Positions 1-7,245 of a stretch of DNA of 7,359 nucleotides are shown piece by piece (the stretch's first letter is position 1; every line of letters starts with the position of its first letter). Under the pieces are notes generated by a model, which was given only the letters and a program-made list of their open reading frames with translations, ran no database searches and was not told the DNA's origin. The position numbers and the translations under genes are program-made. The DNA is taken from NCBI GenBank assembly GCA_903821255.1, contig CAIJKT010001020.1, positions 1 through 7,359 on the forward strand, given 5' to 3'. The DNA comes from an uncultured Lentisphaeria bacterium (GTDB taxonomy: Bacteria > Verrucomicrobiota > Lentisphaeria > Victivallales > Victivallaceae).

Positions 1-2
1 GG

Positions 3-86
3 CAGTGCATGGATACGCCGCGGGAGCATACGCTGCTTAATTCGCTGTGGCAGGCGGGTAAGGCTCCGTGGACGGAGGCATGGTAA
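3..86 (+). CDS. rfbF: Glucose-1-phosphate cytidylyltransferase, C-terminal end (partial)
   Basis: This is the last 27 codons of a gene that begins before the window, read in the frame starting at base 3 and ending at TAA 84-86. The tail reads MDTPREHTLLNSLW followed by QAGKAPWTEAW. That matches the usual end of RfbF/AscA, in which a 'MDT-RE---L--LW--GKAPW' block closes the protein. RfbF makes CDP-glucose from CTP and glucose-1-phosphate in the cytoplasm, the first step towards CDP-deoxyhexoses. The next gene, rfbG, starts on the base after the stop codon, and its Shine-Dalgarno GGAGG (74-78) lies inside this coding end, so the two genes are translationally linked. The nucleotide-binding part is outside the window. 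The call rests on the short tail plus the rfbG and rfbH neighbours. Confidence 0.8.
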   Translation, partial: QCMDTPREHTLLNSLWQAGKAPWTEAW

Positions 87-1175
87 ATGTTTGGCAACAT
101 TTATTCCGGCAAAAGAGTACTTGTGACCGGGCATACCGGATTCAAGGGATCCTGGCTGGTGTTATGGCTGAAACAGCTTGGCGCGGAGGTTGCAGGCTAT
201 GCCCTGCCGCCGCCGACAACTCCCAGTCACTATGATCTGATCTCGCCGGATATAAATTCTATCAACGGCTGCATACTTGACCCTGAGAAAATGGAGCGGG
301 TGTTCATTGATTTTTCCCCGGAGATTGTTTTTCATCTGGCGGCGCAGCCGCTTGTCAGACTGTCATATACCCAGCCGAAGGAAACATTTGAAACCAATGT
401 CATCGGCACGGTCAATGTCCTGGACGTCTGCCGCCGTTGCAGTTCTGTGTGTGCAATCGTCAATATTACCAGCGATAAATGTTATGAAAACCGCGAATGG
501 GTGTGGGGGTACCGCGAAAATGACGCCATGGGCGGTTATGATCCGTACAGCGCCTCCAAAGGCTGCGCCGAACTGGTTGCCGCCTCCTATCGAAATTCTT
601 TTTTCAATCCTTCTGAATACGGACGCAAACATCATACGCTGCTTGCCAGTTGCCGCGCCGGCAATGTTATAGGCGGCGGAGACTGGGCGGCTGACCGGCT
701 TATTCCGGATATCATGAAAGCGGCCGCCCAGGGTAAAACTGTGGAGATCCGCAATCCTCATGCTGTGCGCCCCTGGCAGCATGTGCTGGAACCGCTTAGC
801 GGTTATCTGCAACTTGGTCAGAAACTGCTGGAAGGCAAGCCGGAATTTTCCGGCGCCTGGAATTTTGGTCCGGATGATGCGGAAGTAATTGCGGTCAAGG
901 AAGTAGTTGAAAGAATGAAGTTCGCCTGGCCTGACGTAAGTTATTCCGTACCAGGCAGCCCGGAGCAGCCGCATGAGGCGGGGGTGCTTAAACTGGACTG
1001 TTCCAAGTCTGCGACATTCCTGAAATGGCATGGAGCCTGGGACAGTGCGACGACTTTTGCCCGTACCGCCAACTGGTACCGTGAGTTTTATGAAAACAGT
1101 GCGATTCTGTCTGATGAAGACATCGGATTTTATATTAAAGCCGCGGAAGGGCAGCATATCGAATGGACAAAGTAG
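87..1175 (+). CDS. rfbG: CDP-glucose 4,6-dehydratase
   Basis: The 362-residue protein has the length and signatures of RfbG/AscB, an extended short-chain dehydrogenase/reductase that converts CDP-D-glucose to CDP-4-keto-6-deoxy-D-glucose using tightly bound NAD. The Rossmann glycine motif is TGHTGFKGSW at residues 14-23, the variant typical of CDP-glucose dehydratases. HLAAQPLVR follows at 83-91 and TSDKCY at 128-133. The catalytic Tyr154-x3-Lys158 pair sits in YDPYSASK. GNVIGGGDW, also typical of the subfamily, lies further on. The start at 87 is well supported: GGAGG at 74-78 is 8 bases upstream and the start abuts the rfbF stop. The TAG stop at 1173-1175 falls inside the start of rfbH, a 13-base overlap. 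The gene appears intact. Confidence 0.95.
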   Translation: MFGNIYSGKRVLVTGHTGFKGSWLVLWLKQLGAEVAGYALPPPTTPSHYDLISPDINSINGCILDPEKMERVFIDFSPEIVFHLAAQPLVRLSYTQPKETFETNVIGTVNVLDVCRRCSSVCAIVNITSDKCYENREWVWGYRENDAMGGYDPYSASKGCAELVAASYRNSFFNPSEYGRKHHTLLASCRAGNVIGGGDWAADRLIPDIMKAAAQGKTVEIRNPHAVRPWQHVLEPLSGYLQLGQKLLEGKPEFSGAWNFGPDDAEVIAVKEVVERMKFAWPDVSYSVPGSPEQPHEAGVLKLDCSKSATFLKWHGAWDSATTFARTANWYREFYENSAILSDEDIGFYIKAAEGQHIEWTK

Positions 1176-2509
1176 CGCAAGCGGAAAAATTGAAGCAGAA
1201 TATTCTGGAACAGGTAAAGGAATATTATCATCTGACGCACGCCAATTCCGGATGGGAGTTCATTCCGGGCAAATCAAAAGTCAACTACGGCGGACGGGTT
1301 TTTGACGAACGCGAAATGGTCAATCTGGTGGATTCCAGCCTGGAATTCTGGCTTACCTACGGACGCTATTCCCGTGAATTCGAACAGCGGCTGGCGGAGT
1401 ATCTGGACATCAGGTTTGCATTGCTGGTGAACTCCGGTTCTTCCGCCAATCTGCTGGCTTTTATGGCATTGACTTCGCCGCTTTTGGGCGAACGCAGGAT
1501 TTGCAGAGGTGATGAAGTTATTACTGTTGCAGTCGGTTTCCCGACAACCGTTGCTCCGGTCATCCAGTACGGCGCGGTTCCGGTTTTTGTTGATGTGGAA
1601 CCGGATACCGCCAATATTGACGTCAAATGTATGAAAACTGCGCTTTCGCCGGCAACTAAAGCCGTGATATTGGCGCATACGCTTGGCAATCCGTTCAATA
1701 TCAATTCTGTCAAAGAATTCTGCGGCGAAAACGGTTTGTGGCTGATTGAGGACAATTGTGATGCGCTCGGTTCGCGTTACGACGATGCATTCACAGGCAC
1801 TTTCGGCGATATCGGCACTTCCAGATTTTAGCCGCCGCATCACATGACGACGGGCGAGGGGGGGGCGGTTTATACCGATGATCCGTTGTTGAATAAAATC
1901 ATGCTCTCCATGCGTGACTGGGGCCGCGACTGCTGGTGCGAAAGCGGTAAAGACGATACCTGCAAGTGCCGCTTTGCCAGACAATACGGGACGCTGCCTT
2001 TCGGTTACGACCATAAATATGTGTACAGTCATTTTGGTTATAATCTGAAAGTTTCGGACATGCAGGCGGCTGTCGGGTGCGCACAGCTTGAGAAAGTTCC
2101 TGATTTTGTTGAAAAACGCAAATGCAATTTCCGGAAGCTTTTTGACGGGCTCAAAGCGTTTGATCAGTATTTCATTCTGCCGTGCGCATTGCCGGAAAGC
2201 GATCCGTCATGGTTCGGATTTCTGATCACGCTGCGAGACGGAATTGGTTTCCGTCGCAACGAAATTGTTGAATATCTCGAAAAAAACAAGATACAAACCC
2301 GGAATCTTTTTGCCGGAAACTTGACCCGGCATCCATGTTTTGATATACTAAAGGCAGGAAAGGATTTCCGGATATCCGGAAAACTGGATAATACGGACAA
2401 AATAATGAAGGACAGTTTCTGGATCGGATTGTATCCGGGAATGACCGATGAAAAAATTGAATATATGATTAAAACAATAAAACAATTCATCAACCAGCAG
2501 GAAAAATAA
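1163..2509 (+). pseudogene. rfbH: CDP-4-keto-6-deoxy-D-glucose 3-dehydrase (E1), interrupted by an in-frame TAG
   Basis: Codons 1-222 and 224-448 form one uninterrupted RfbH/AscC-like protein apart from TAG at codon 223 (1829-1831). Read through, the length is about 448 residues against roughly 437 for the family. RfbH is a PLP- and [2Fe-2S]-dependent enzyme of the aspartate-aminotransferase fold. With a reductase (E3/RfbI/AscD, not in the window) it removes the C3 hydroxyl of CDP-4-keto-6-deoxyglucose. Asp197 in EDNCDALG should bind the PLP nitrogen. The cluster cysteines are C199, C257, C259 and C267, which gives the family's C-x57-C-x1-C-x7-C spacing exactly across the stop. His226/His227, replacing the usual PLP lysine, lie just after it in PPHH. 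The start overlaps rfbG by 13 bases with GAAGGG at 1146-1151 upstream. The first half alone lacks the catalytic His and three cluster ligands. The second half has an ATG at 1844 but no Shine-Dalgarno. A nonsense mutation, a sequence error or amber suppression are all possible. Confidence 0.9.
1829..1831 (+). other. In-frame amber codon inside rfbH
   Basis: TAG stands at the Tyr of the conserved 'SFYPPHH' block of RfbH proteins; here the block reads SRF-stop-PPHH. A Tyr codon (TAT or TAC) becomes TAG by one substitution. The frame is the same on both sides and homology resumes with the next codon. TAG elsewhere in the window looks like a real stop: rfbG ends on TAG with TGA six codons later (1191-1193), and the HAD gene ends on TAG next to the following gene's ribosome-binding site. 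Confidence 0.85.
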
Positions 2510-2512
2510 AAA

Positions 2513-4039
2513 ATGGCGGCCGATATTTTTTCCAGACTTTTTATTCTTGAAATGGCGAACAACCACATGGGCGACGTGGAGCACGGATTACGGATTATTC
2601 GTGATTTTCATGCAGTGACCAGCGGTTATGATTTCCGTTTCGCGTTCAAATTTCAATACCGGGATCTGGACACTTTTATTCACCCGGACTACAAGGACCG
2701 GCAGGAGATCAAATATGTGAAGCGTTTTTCCGAAACCAGGCTTTCGGAGCATGATTTTCTCCAGATGAAAGCGGAAATGGACAGGCTGGGATTTATGGCG
2801 ATCTGCACTCCGTTTGATGAAAAATCCGTGGATATGGTGGAGAAACACGGTTTTGAGATTATTAAAATCGCCAGTTGTTCGCTGACTGACTGGCCGCTGC
2901 TGGAACGTATTGCCGCAACCAGTCGGCCGCTGATTGCGTCAACCGCCGGAGCGGCACTTGAAGAAATAGACCAGGTGGTAACGTTTTTTGAGCACCGGAA
3001 CAAGGAATTGTGCCTGATGCATTGTGTCGGCTCCTATCCGACGCCTGACAAGGATTTGGAAATGAGCCAGATAGATTTTTTCAAATCGCGTTATGCGCCG
3101 GTTCCGGTCGGCTTTTCAACGCATGAAGCTCCCGCTGATTTTGACCCGGTGAAAATTGCCGTGGCCAAAGGCGCAGCGGCATTTGAACGGCATGTCGGCG
3201 TGGCGACGGAAAAGTATAAACTGAATGATTATTCATCTTCGCCGGAACAGGTGAAAGGATGGCTGGACGCGGCAGTAAAGGCATATTCCATGTGCGGTGT
3301 TTCAGGACGGAGAAGAGATATCTCGGCAAAGGAACGCGATGATATCAAAGGCCTCAGGCGCGGCGCTTTCTGCAGGACGAATTTAGCGGCGGGAACCAAG
3401 ATTTCCCCGCAGGATATATTCTACGCGATACCTAACAGTGAAGGTCAAATCCTGGCGAATGACGTTTCTAAATACATGACTTATACTTTAAAAAGCGGGG
3501 CTGCTGAGCGTGCGCCGCTGATGTTTGACAATGTTGAAGTGAAAAATATCAGGGAGAAAGTGCTGGAAATCATCAAAGCCGTATGTTGCTTGATAAAGCG
3601 TAGCAATCTGGTACTGCAGGATAAACTGGAGCTGGAATTATCGCATCACTACGGCATTGATAATTTCTACACCTGCGGCTGCACGATCATCACCTGCGTC
3701 AATCGCGAATACTGCAAGAAAATCATTCTGCTGCTGCCGGGACAGTCCAATCCAACCCATGCGCATAAGGTCAAGGAAGAAACTTTTCATGTACTTTACG
3801 GAGAATTGAGCCTGATTCTTGACGGTGTTGACAAAACATACACAGTCGGCGACATTATTGTTGTAGAACGGAATAAAAAGCACAGTTTCGCCAGCAAAAC
3901 CGGCGCGGTGCTGGAGGAAATATCCACCACTCACGTTAAAGCGGATTCCTATTATGATGACGATAAAATTGCGGAAACCGCCCAAAGAAAAACCTATATG
4001 ACTTTTCATGCCGACTGGCTGAAGAAAACAATTATGTAA
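2513..4039 (+). CDS. NeuB-family PEP-dependent sugar synthase with SAF domain and C-terminal cupin
   Basis: The 508-residue protein carries three domains. Residues 9-260 are a NeuB (sialic acid synthase) TIM barrel: EMANNH at 13-18, the lysines of FKFQ (Lys46) and KIAS (Lys118), THE with His204, and ERH with His227. NeuB enzymes condense phosphoenolpyruvate with an aldose to make nonulosonic acids. Residues about 280-343 form the SAF (antifreeze-like) domain that usually closes the partner's active site. Residues about 400-470 form a cupin whose first motif is complete: Gly410-x5-His416-x-His418-x4-Glu423-x6-Gly430, with His457 as the likely fourth metal ligand. Usual NeuB proteins, near 340-350 residues, end after SAF. 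The barrel blocks are divergent: ASTAGA at 142-147 replaces the usual ISTGM, and the 'KHFTLDR' region is RHVGVATEKY. The true substrate is therefore unknown. The start is 3 bases after the rfbH stop, with AGGA at 2499-2502. No neuA or neuC lies in the window. Confidence 0.85.
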   Translation: MAADIFSRLFILEMANNHMGDVEHGLRIIRDFHAVTSGYDFRFAFKFQYRDLDTFIHPDYKDRQEIKYVKRFSETRLSEHDFLQMKAEMDRLGFMAICTPFDEKSVDMVEKHGFEIIKIASCSLTDWPLLERIAATSRPLIASTAGAALEEIDQVVTFFEHRNKELCLMHCVGSYPTPDKDLEMSQIDFFKSRYAPVPVGFSTHEAPADFDPVKIAVAKGAAAFERHVGVATEKYKLNDYSSSPEQVKGWLDAAVKAYSMCGVSGRRRDISAKERDDIKGLRRGAFCRTNLAAGTKISPQDIFYAIPNSEGQILANDVSKYMTYTLKSGAAERAPLMFDNVEVKNIREKVLEIIKAVCCLIKRSNLVLQDKLELELSHHYGIDNFYTCGCTIITCVNREYCKKIILLLPGQSNPTHAHKVKEETFHVLYGELSLILDGVDKTYTVGDIIVVERNKKHSFASKTGAVLEEISTTHVKADSYYDDDKIAETAQRKTYMTFHADWLKKTIM

Positions 4040-4049
4040 ACGAGGTAAA

Positions 4050-4625
4050 ATGGATTGCCGTCCAGTCATAGTTTGGGATGTGGATGATGTTTTGAACAAT
4101 TTGACGTATGAATGGTTCAAGGAATACAGGACTGCACATCCTGAAACCGTGACTTATGAGCAGTTGAGCTCGAATCCCCCAGTTGCCGAATTGCAGATGA
4201 AATTATCAGTTTTTTTGTCCTCGCTGGACGATTTCCGCCGCCGCCGACTGACCGGGCTGGCGCCAGCGCCGGAAGTCCTGGCATGGCTCAGACTGCACGG
4301 AGATAAATTCCGCCATGCCGCCATGACTGCGGTTCCGGCAAAATTTGCGCCGCTGTCCGCGGAATGGGTATTGCGGCATTTCGGATTATGGCTGCGTTCT
4401 TTTCACTTCGTTCCATCTCCGCGTCCCGGGGAGGAAATGATTGTTTATGATGCATCAAAAGCTGATTTTATGAGTAAAATCGGCAGGGTGGATTATTTTA
4501 TTGACGACAACGAAAAAAATATTTCAGATGCCGCCGCGCCGGGTATTAACGCCATGCTTTTCCCGAGGCCGTGGAACAGTTCCCGCCGGATGTCTGCATC
4601 TGAATTTTTGAAACAAATACAATAG
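4050..4625 (+). CDS. HAD-superfamily hydrolase-like protein
   Basis: The 191-residue protein has recognisable haloacid-dehalogenase motifs. Motif I is WDVDDVL, with Asp10 as the predicted nucleophile and Asp12 as the general acid/base. A plausible motif II Thr93 lies in AAMTAVP. Lys137 in DASKADF fits motif III, and the acidic motif IV is FIDDNE (Asp152, Asp153). All catalytic groups of a phosphatase therefore appear present. The insert between motifs I and II (about 15-90) would be a small helical cap. A soluble cytoplasmic protein is expected; no signal peptide or membrane segment is visible. GAGG at 4042-4045 precedes the ATG, and the gene starts 10 bases after the neuB-cupin stop. Between a PEP-condensing synthase and a TPP enzyme, a sugar-phosphate phosphatase role is plausible but is inferred from context. 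The substrate cannot be read from the sequence. Confidence 0.7.
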   Translation: MDCRPVIVWDVDDVLNNLTYEWFKEYRTAHPETVTYEQLSSNPPVAELQMKLSVFLSSLDDFRRRRLTGLAPAPEVLAWLRLHGDKFRHAAMTAVPAKFAPLSAEWVLRHFGLWLRSFHFVPSPRPGEEMIVYDASKADFMSKIGRVDYFIDDNEKNISDAAAPGINAMLFPRPWNSSRRMSASEFLKQIQ

Positions 4626-4635
4626 AGGCTTTATA

Positions 4636-6435
4636 ATGAAAAAAGTATCGGACTTTATTTTTGAGTATATCGCCGCAGCGACAGGGGTGCGGCATGTTTT
4701 CATGCTACCGGGCGGCGGCTGCATGCATCTGGTGGATTCGCTGGGTCGCAATAAGCATTTTGAATACATCTGCAATCTGCATGAACAGGCATCGGCGATT
4801 GCGGCGGAAGCGTATGCTCAATACAATAATGAGCTTGGCATTGCGCTGGTGACCACCGGTCCGGGAGCAACCAATGCGATTACCGGCGTGGCGGGGGCCT
4901 GGATTGATTCGACCCCGCTGCTGGTGCTTTCCGGGCAGGCCAAAACCACTGATTTGATTGGTGACCGCGGCATCCGGCAGATGGGGATTCAGGAAGTAGA
5001 CATCATCCCGATGGTTGCGCCTGTCACCAAATATGCCTGCCGGGTGATGGAGCCATGCAGAATTAAATATGAACTGCAGAAGGCACTGTATCTGGCGACA
5101 CATGGCCGCAAAGGGCCGGTGTGGCTGGATTTGCCGCTTGACGTGCAGGGCGCCATGATTGATGACGCCGCACTGCCGGAATTTACGCCGCCGCCGGAAG
5201 TTGAAGAGTCAGGAACGCTGGAAAGAGCTGTCGAAAAACTGCTTGATATTGTCGCCGGTTCAAAATGCCCGGCGATACTGGCCGGAAACGGTATCCGGCA
5301 TGATGCCGCCATCGCAGATTTCCTGACGCTTGCGGAACGGCTTGGAATTCCGGTGATGACCACTTGGAAAGCCGCGGATTTTATGCCGGAAGACCATTCG
5401 CTGTTCGTCGGTCGTCCGGGAATAGTGGCGCAGCGTGGCGCCAATTTTGTGCAGCAGACATGTGATTGTCTGCTGATTATGGGAACCAGGTTGGATTTAT
5501 GCCAGACAGGGTTCAATCATCCTCACTTCGCGCCTGCCGCCAAAAAAATCATGATTGATATTGACCCGGCGGAGATGAAGAAACTGGAAATGCCGTTTGA
5601 AATGCAGATAACCGCCAGGCTTGGCAAAGTAATTGCATTGCTGCTCCGGAAAACGGCATCCCGTCAGATGCCGGACTTTTCCGGATGGCTGAATATCTGC
5701 AAGGAATGGCAGCGGCGCTATCCGGTAATACTGCCGGAATACTGCCGCAACGCCGCCATTCCGGTCAACACTTATAATCTGATTGAAGCGCTGTCTGAAG
5801 CGCTTGACAGCGATACTGTAATTGTCCCGGGCAGTTCCGGCACTTGTGCGGAGATAGCTTTGCAGGCGATGAAATTAAAGCGCGGACAGCGGATGCAGAA
5901 TACTCCTGGGCTGGGCTCCATGGGGTTCGGCCTGCCAGCATGCATCGGTGCGTGCATCGCTTCCGGGGGCAAAATGACCGTCGGCATTATTGGCGATGGC
6001 GGACTCCAGCATAATATTCAGGAGCTTGAAACATTGAAACGGCTTAATTTGCCGATAAAGCTGTTCATCCTTAATAACAACGGCTACGGTTCCATATTCA
6101 ATATGCAGAAAAACCGTTTTGACGGCAATCTAGTGGCCTGCAATCCCGAAAGCGGACTGACGCTGCCGGATATCTGCAAAGTCGCGCAGGCCTATGGTCT
6201 GCAAACCTGCCGGATTGAAAATCAACTGGATTTGAAGCGGCAGGTGCTGGCGGTTTTAAATACCCCCGGCACTGTAATCTGTGACGTTTGTGTAGATACT
6301 GGTGTTCCAACCGCGCCGCGCCTCTCGTCCAAAGTGCTGCCGGACGGACAGATGGAGTCTCTGCCGATGGAAGACCTCTGGCCGTTTCTTGAACGTGAAG
6401 AGTTTAGCCGGAACATGTCCATAACGAAACAATGA
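4636..6435 (+). CDS. Thiamine-diphosphate-dependent enzyme, acetolactate-synthase-like (possible YerE-type C2 transferase)
   Basis: The 599-residue protein has the three-domain layout of the acetolactate synthase/pyruvate oxidase family. The N-terminal pyrimidine-binding domain (about 1-170) has the catalytic glutamate Glu50 in NLHEQ and TTGPGATN at 73-80. The middle domain (about 195-340) has AGNGI at 216-220 and MGTRLD at 282-287, and in relatives may bind FAD. The C-terminal domain carries the metal and diphosphate motif GDG at 453-455, ending in NNN at 480-482. The tail PRLSSKVLPDGQMESLPMED resembles that of TPP enzymes from polysaccharide loci rather than biosynthetic IlvB; this is from memory of the family. 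In a CDP-dideoxyhexose cluster the best-known analogue is YerE, which transfers a two-carbon unit from pyruvate to CDP-4-keto-3,6-dideoxyglucose. No small regulatory subunit (ilvN) is adjacent, which argues against branched-chain amino-acid synthesis. AGAGG at 4624-4628, overlapping the previous gene's TAG, sets the start. Confidence 0.85.
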   Translation: MKKVSDFIFEYIAAATGVRHVFMLPGGGCMHLVDSLGRNKHFEYICNLHEQASAIAAEAYAQYNNELGIALVTTGPGATNAITGVAGAWIDSTPLLVLSGQAKTTDLIGDRGIRQMGIQEVDIIPMVAPVTKYACRVMEPCRIKYELQKALYLATHGRKGPVWLDLPLDVQGAMIDDAALPEFTPPPEVEESGTLERAVEKLLDIVAGSKCPAILAGNGIRHDAAIADFLTLAERLGIPVMTTWKAADFMPEDHSLFVGRPGIVAQRGANFVQQTCDCLLIMGTRLDLCQTGFNHPHFAPAAKKIMIDIDPAEMKKLEMPFEMQITARLGKVIALLLRKTASRQMPDFSGWLNICKEWQRRYPVILPEYCRNAAIPVNTYNLIEALSEALDSDTVIVPGSSGTCAEIALQAMKLKRGQRMQNTPGLGSMGFGLPACIGACIASGGKMTVGIIGDGGLQHNIQELETLKRLNLPIKLFILNNNGYGSIFNMQKNRFDGNLVACNPESGLTLPDICKVAQAYGLQTCRIENQLDLKRQVLAVLNTPGTVICDVCVDTGVPTAPRLSSKVLPDGQMESLPMEDLWPFLEREEFSRNMSITKQ

Positions 6436-6450
6436 AAATTAATTATTAAA

Positions 6451-6457
6451 GGGGAGG
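6451..6457 (+). promoter_or_regulatory. Strong Shine-Dalgarno before the radical-SAM gene
   Basis: GGGGAGG ends 4 bases before ATG 6462 and is the strongest ribosome-binding site in the window. It sits in the only sizeable gap of the operon (6436-6461, otherwise A/T), and it fixes the start of the next gene. Confidence 0.7.
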
Positions 6458-6461
6458 ATTA

Positions 6462-7223
6462 ATGAAGATTTTATTGATTAATGCGCCATATCATTTCCCT
6501 GACCCTGCTGTTCATAGATCAGAATTGTTAGGAATAGAATATTTATCGGCGATGCTAAGAGAGTCTGGACATAGCGTTGATATATATGATCCTACTTTTG
6601 TAACTCCGGAAAAATTAAGTGATAACTTATATTATTACGGGGTTGCAGATGATGTTTTAATTAATAAAATTAAAAATTGTTCCCCCGATGTTGTAGGGAT
6701 ATCCTGCCATTACTCATTTGCAGCTAAAGAATCTTATAACGTTGCCCATCTCGCTAAAACTGTTAATAAAAATATTATAACCGTTATCGGCGGTTTATTT
6801 GTATCGGTCTATAAACAAAAGGCGCTCGTAGAGTGTGCGGATATAGATTATGCTTTAATTGGAGAGTCTGAGTTGTCGCTGATAGATTTATTAAATAACA
6901 AGTCTAAAGAAACTGTTGATGGTCTGGTGTATAGGCTTGGTAATGATATCCTGGTTAATACAAAATTAAACTTTATAACTAATTTGGACTCTTTGCCTTT
7001 CCCTGACAGGGATAATGTTAATATTACGCAATATATGCATAGCTGTGCGGATAAGAAATTGTATGGACTTGGCTTTAAGCCGACTTTGTCTCTTTTAACA
7101 AGTCGTTCCTGCCCGTACCATTGTTCATTTTGCAATATGTGGCTGGTGCATGGTAAAAAATGGCGGGCAAGAACAGTTGATAATGTAATAGCGGAAATTG
7201 ATCTTATAGTTAATAAATCTTGA
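6462..7223 (+). CDS. B12-binding-domain radical SAM protein, C-terminally truncated
   Basis: The 253 residues match the N-terminal half of class B radical SAM proteins (B12-binding domain plus radical SAM). Residues 1-155 are the cobalamin-binding-like Rossmann domain: ILLINAP at 3-9, GIEYLSAMLRESGHSVDIYD at 24-43, VIGGLFVS at 108-115 and DYALIGESE at 129-137. No DxHxxG ligand motif is seen, so any B12 would be held without that His. The radical SAM domain opens with the [4Fe-4S] motif Cys217-x3-Cys221-x2-Cys224. It is followed by GKKWRARTVDNVIAEIDLIV, a typical stretch. The protein then stops at TGA 7221-7223, where relatives continue for roughly 200 or more residues with the rest of the barrel, so it is probably inactive. 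It may once have been a C-methyltransferase or other sugar-modifying enzyme; no substrate can be inferred. Its bases are much more A/T-rich than the genes upstream. The start is set by GGGGAGG at 6451-6457. Confidence 0.8.
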   Translation: MKILLINAPYHFPDPAVHRSELLGIEYLSAMLRESGHSVDIYDPTFVTPEKLSDNLYYYGVADDVLINKIKNCSPDVVGISCHYSFAAKESYNVAHLAKTVNKNIITVIGGLFVSVYKQKALVECADIDYALIGESELSLIDLLNNKSKETVDGLVYRLGNDILVNTKLNFITNLDSLPFPDRDNVNITQYMHSCADKKLYGLGFKPTLSLLTSRSCPYHCSFCNMWLVHGKKWRARTVDNVIAEIDLIVNKS

Positions 7224-7245
7224 ATCCGTGAAAGAATTCGTGAAA
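7222..7245. repeat. 12-bp tandem direct repeat
   Basis: GAATCCGTGAAA (7222-7233) is followed directly by GAATTCGTGAAA (7234-7245), an 11 of 12 match. It begins at the stop codon of the truncated radical-SAM gene. From memory, short 'TTCGTG' repeat units of this sort are scattered between genes in some environmental bacterial genomes. That link is not tested here. Confidence 0.6.

Noticed and set aside
363..1157. Long antisense open frame (264 codons) opposite rfbG
   Set aside because: It is fully covered by the well-supported rfbG, and its translation has no recognisable motif; it is a shadow of codon bias.
1274..2032. Long antisense open frame (252 codons) across the rfbH amber codon
   Set aside because: It lies opposite conserved rfbH sequence on both sides of the TAG, has no family features, and is explained as a shadow.
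1844..2509. Second half of rfbH as an independent gene starting at ATG 1844
   Set aside because: No Shine-Dalgarno precedes the ATG, the frame is continuous with the first half, and the fragment lacks Asp197, Cys199 and the His pair of PPHH.
1173..4625. Reassignment of TAG to an amino acid in this genome
   Set aside because: rfbG (TAG 1173-1175) and the HAD gene (TAG 4623-4625) end at sensible lengths on TAG; reading on would add only 5 and 12 codons before TGA, overlapping the next genes. No other internal TAG occurs in the genes.
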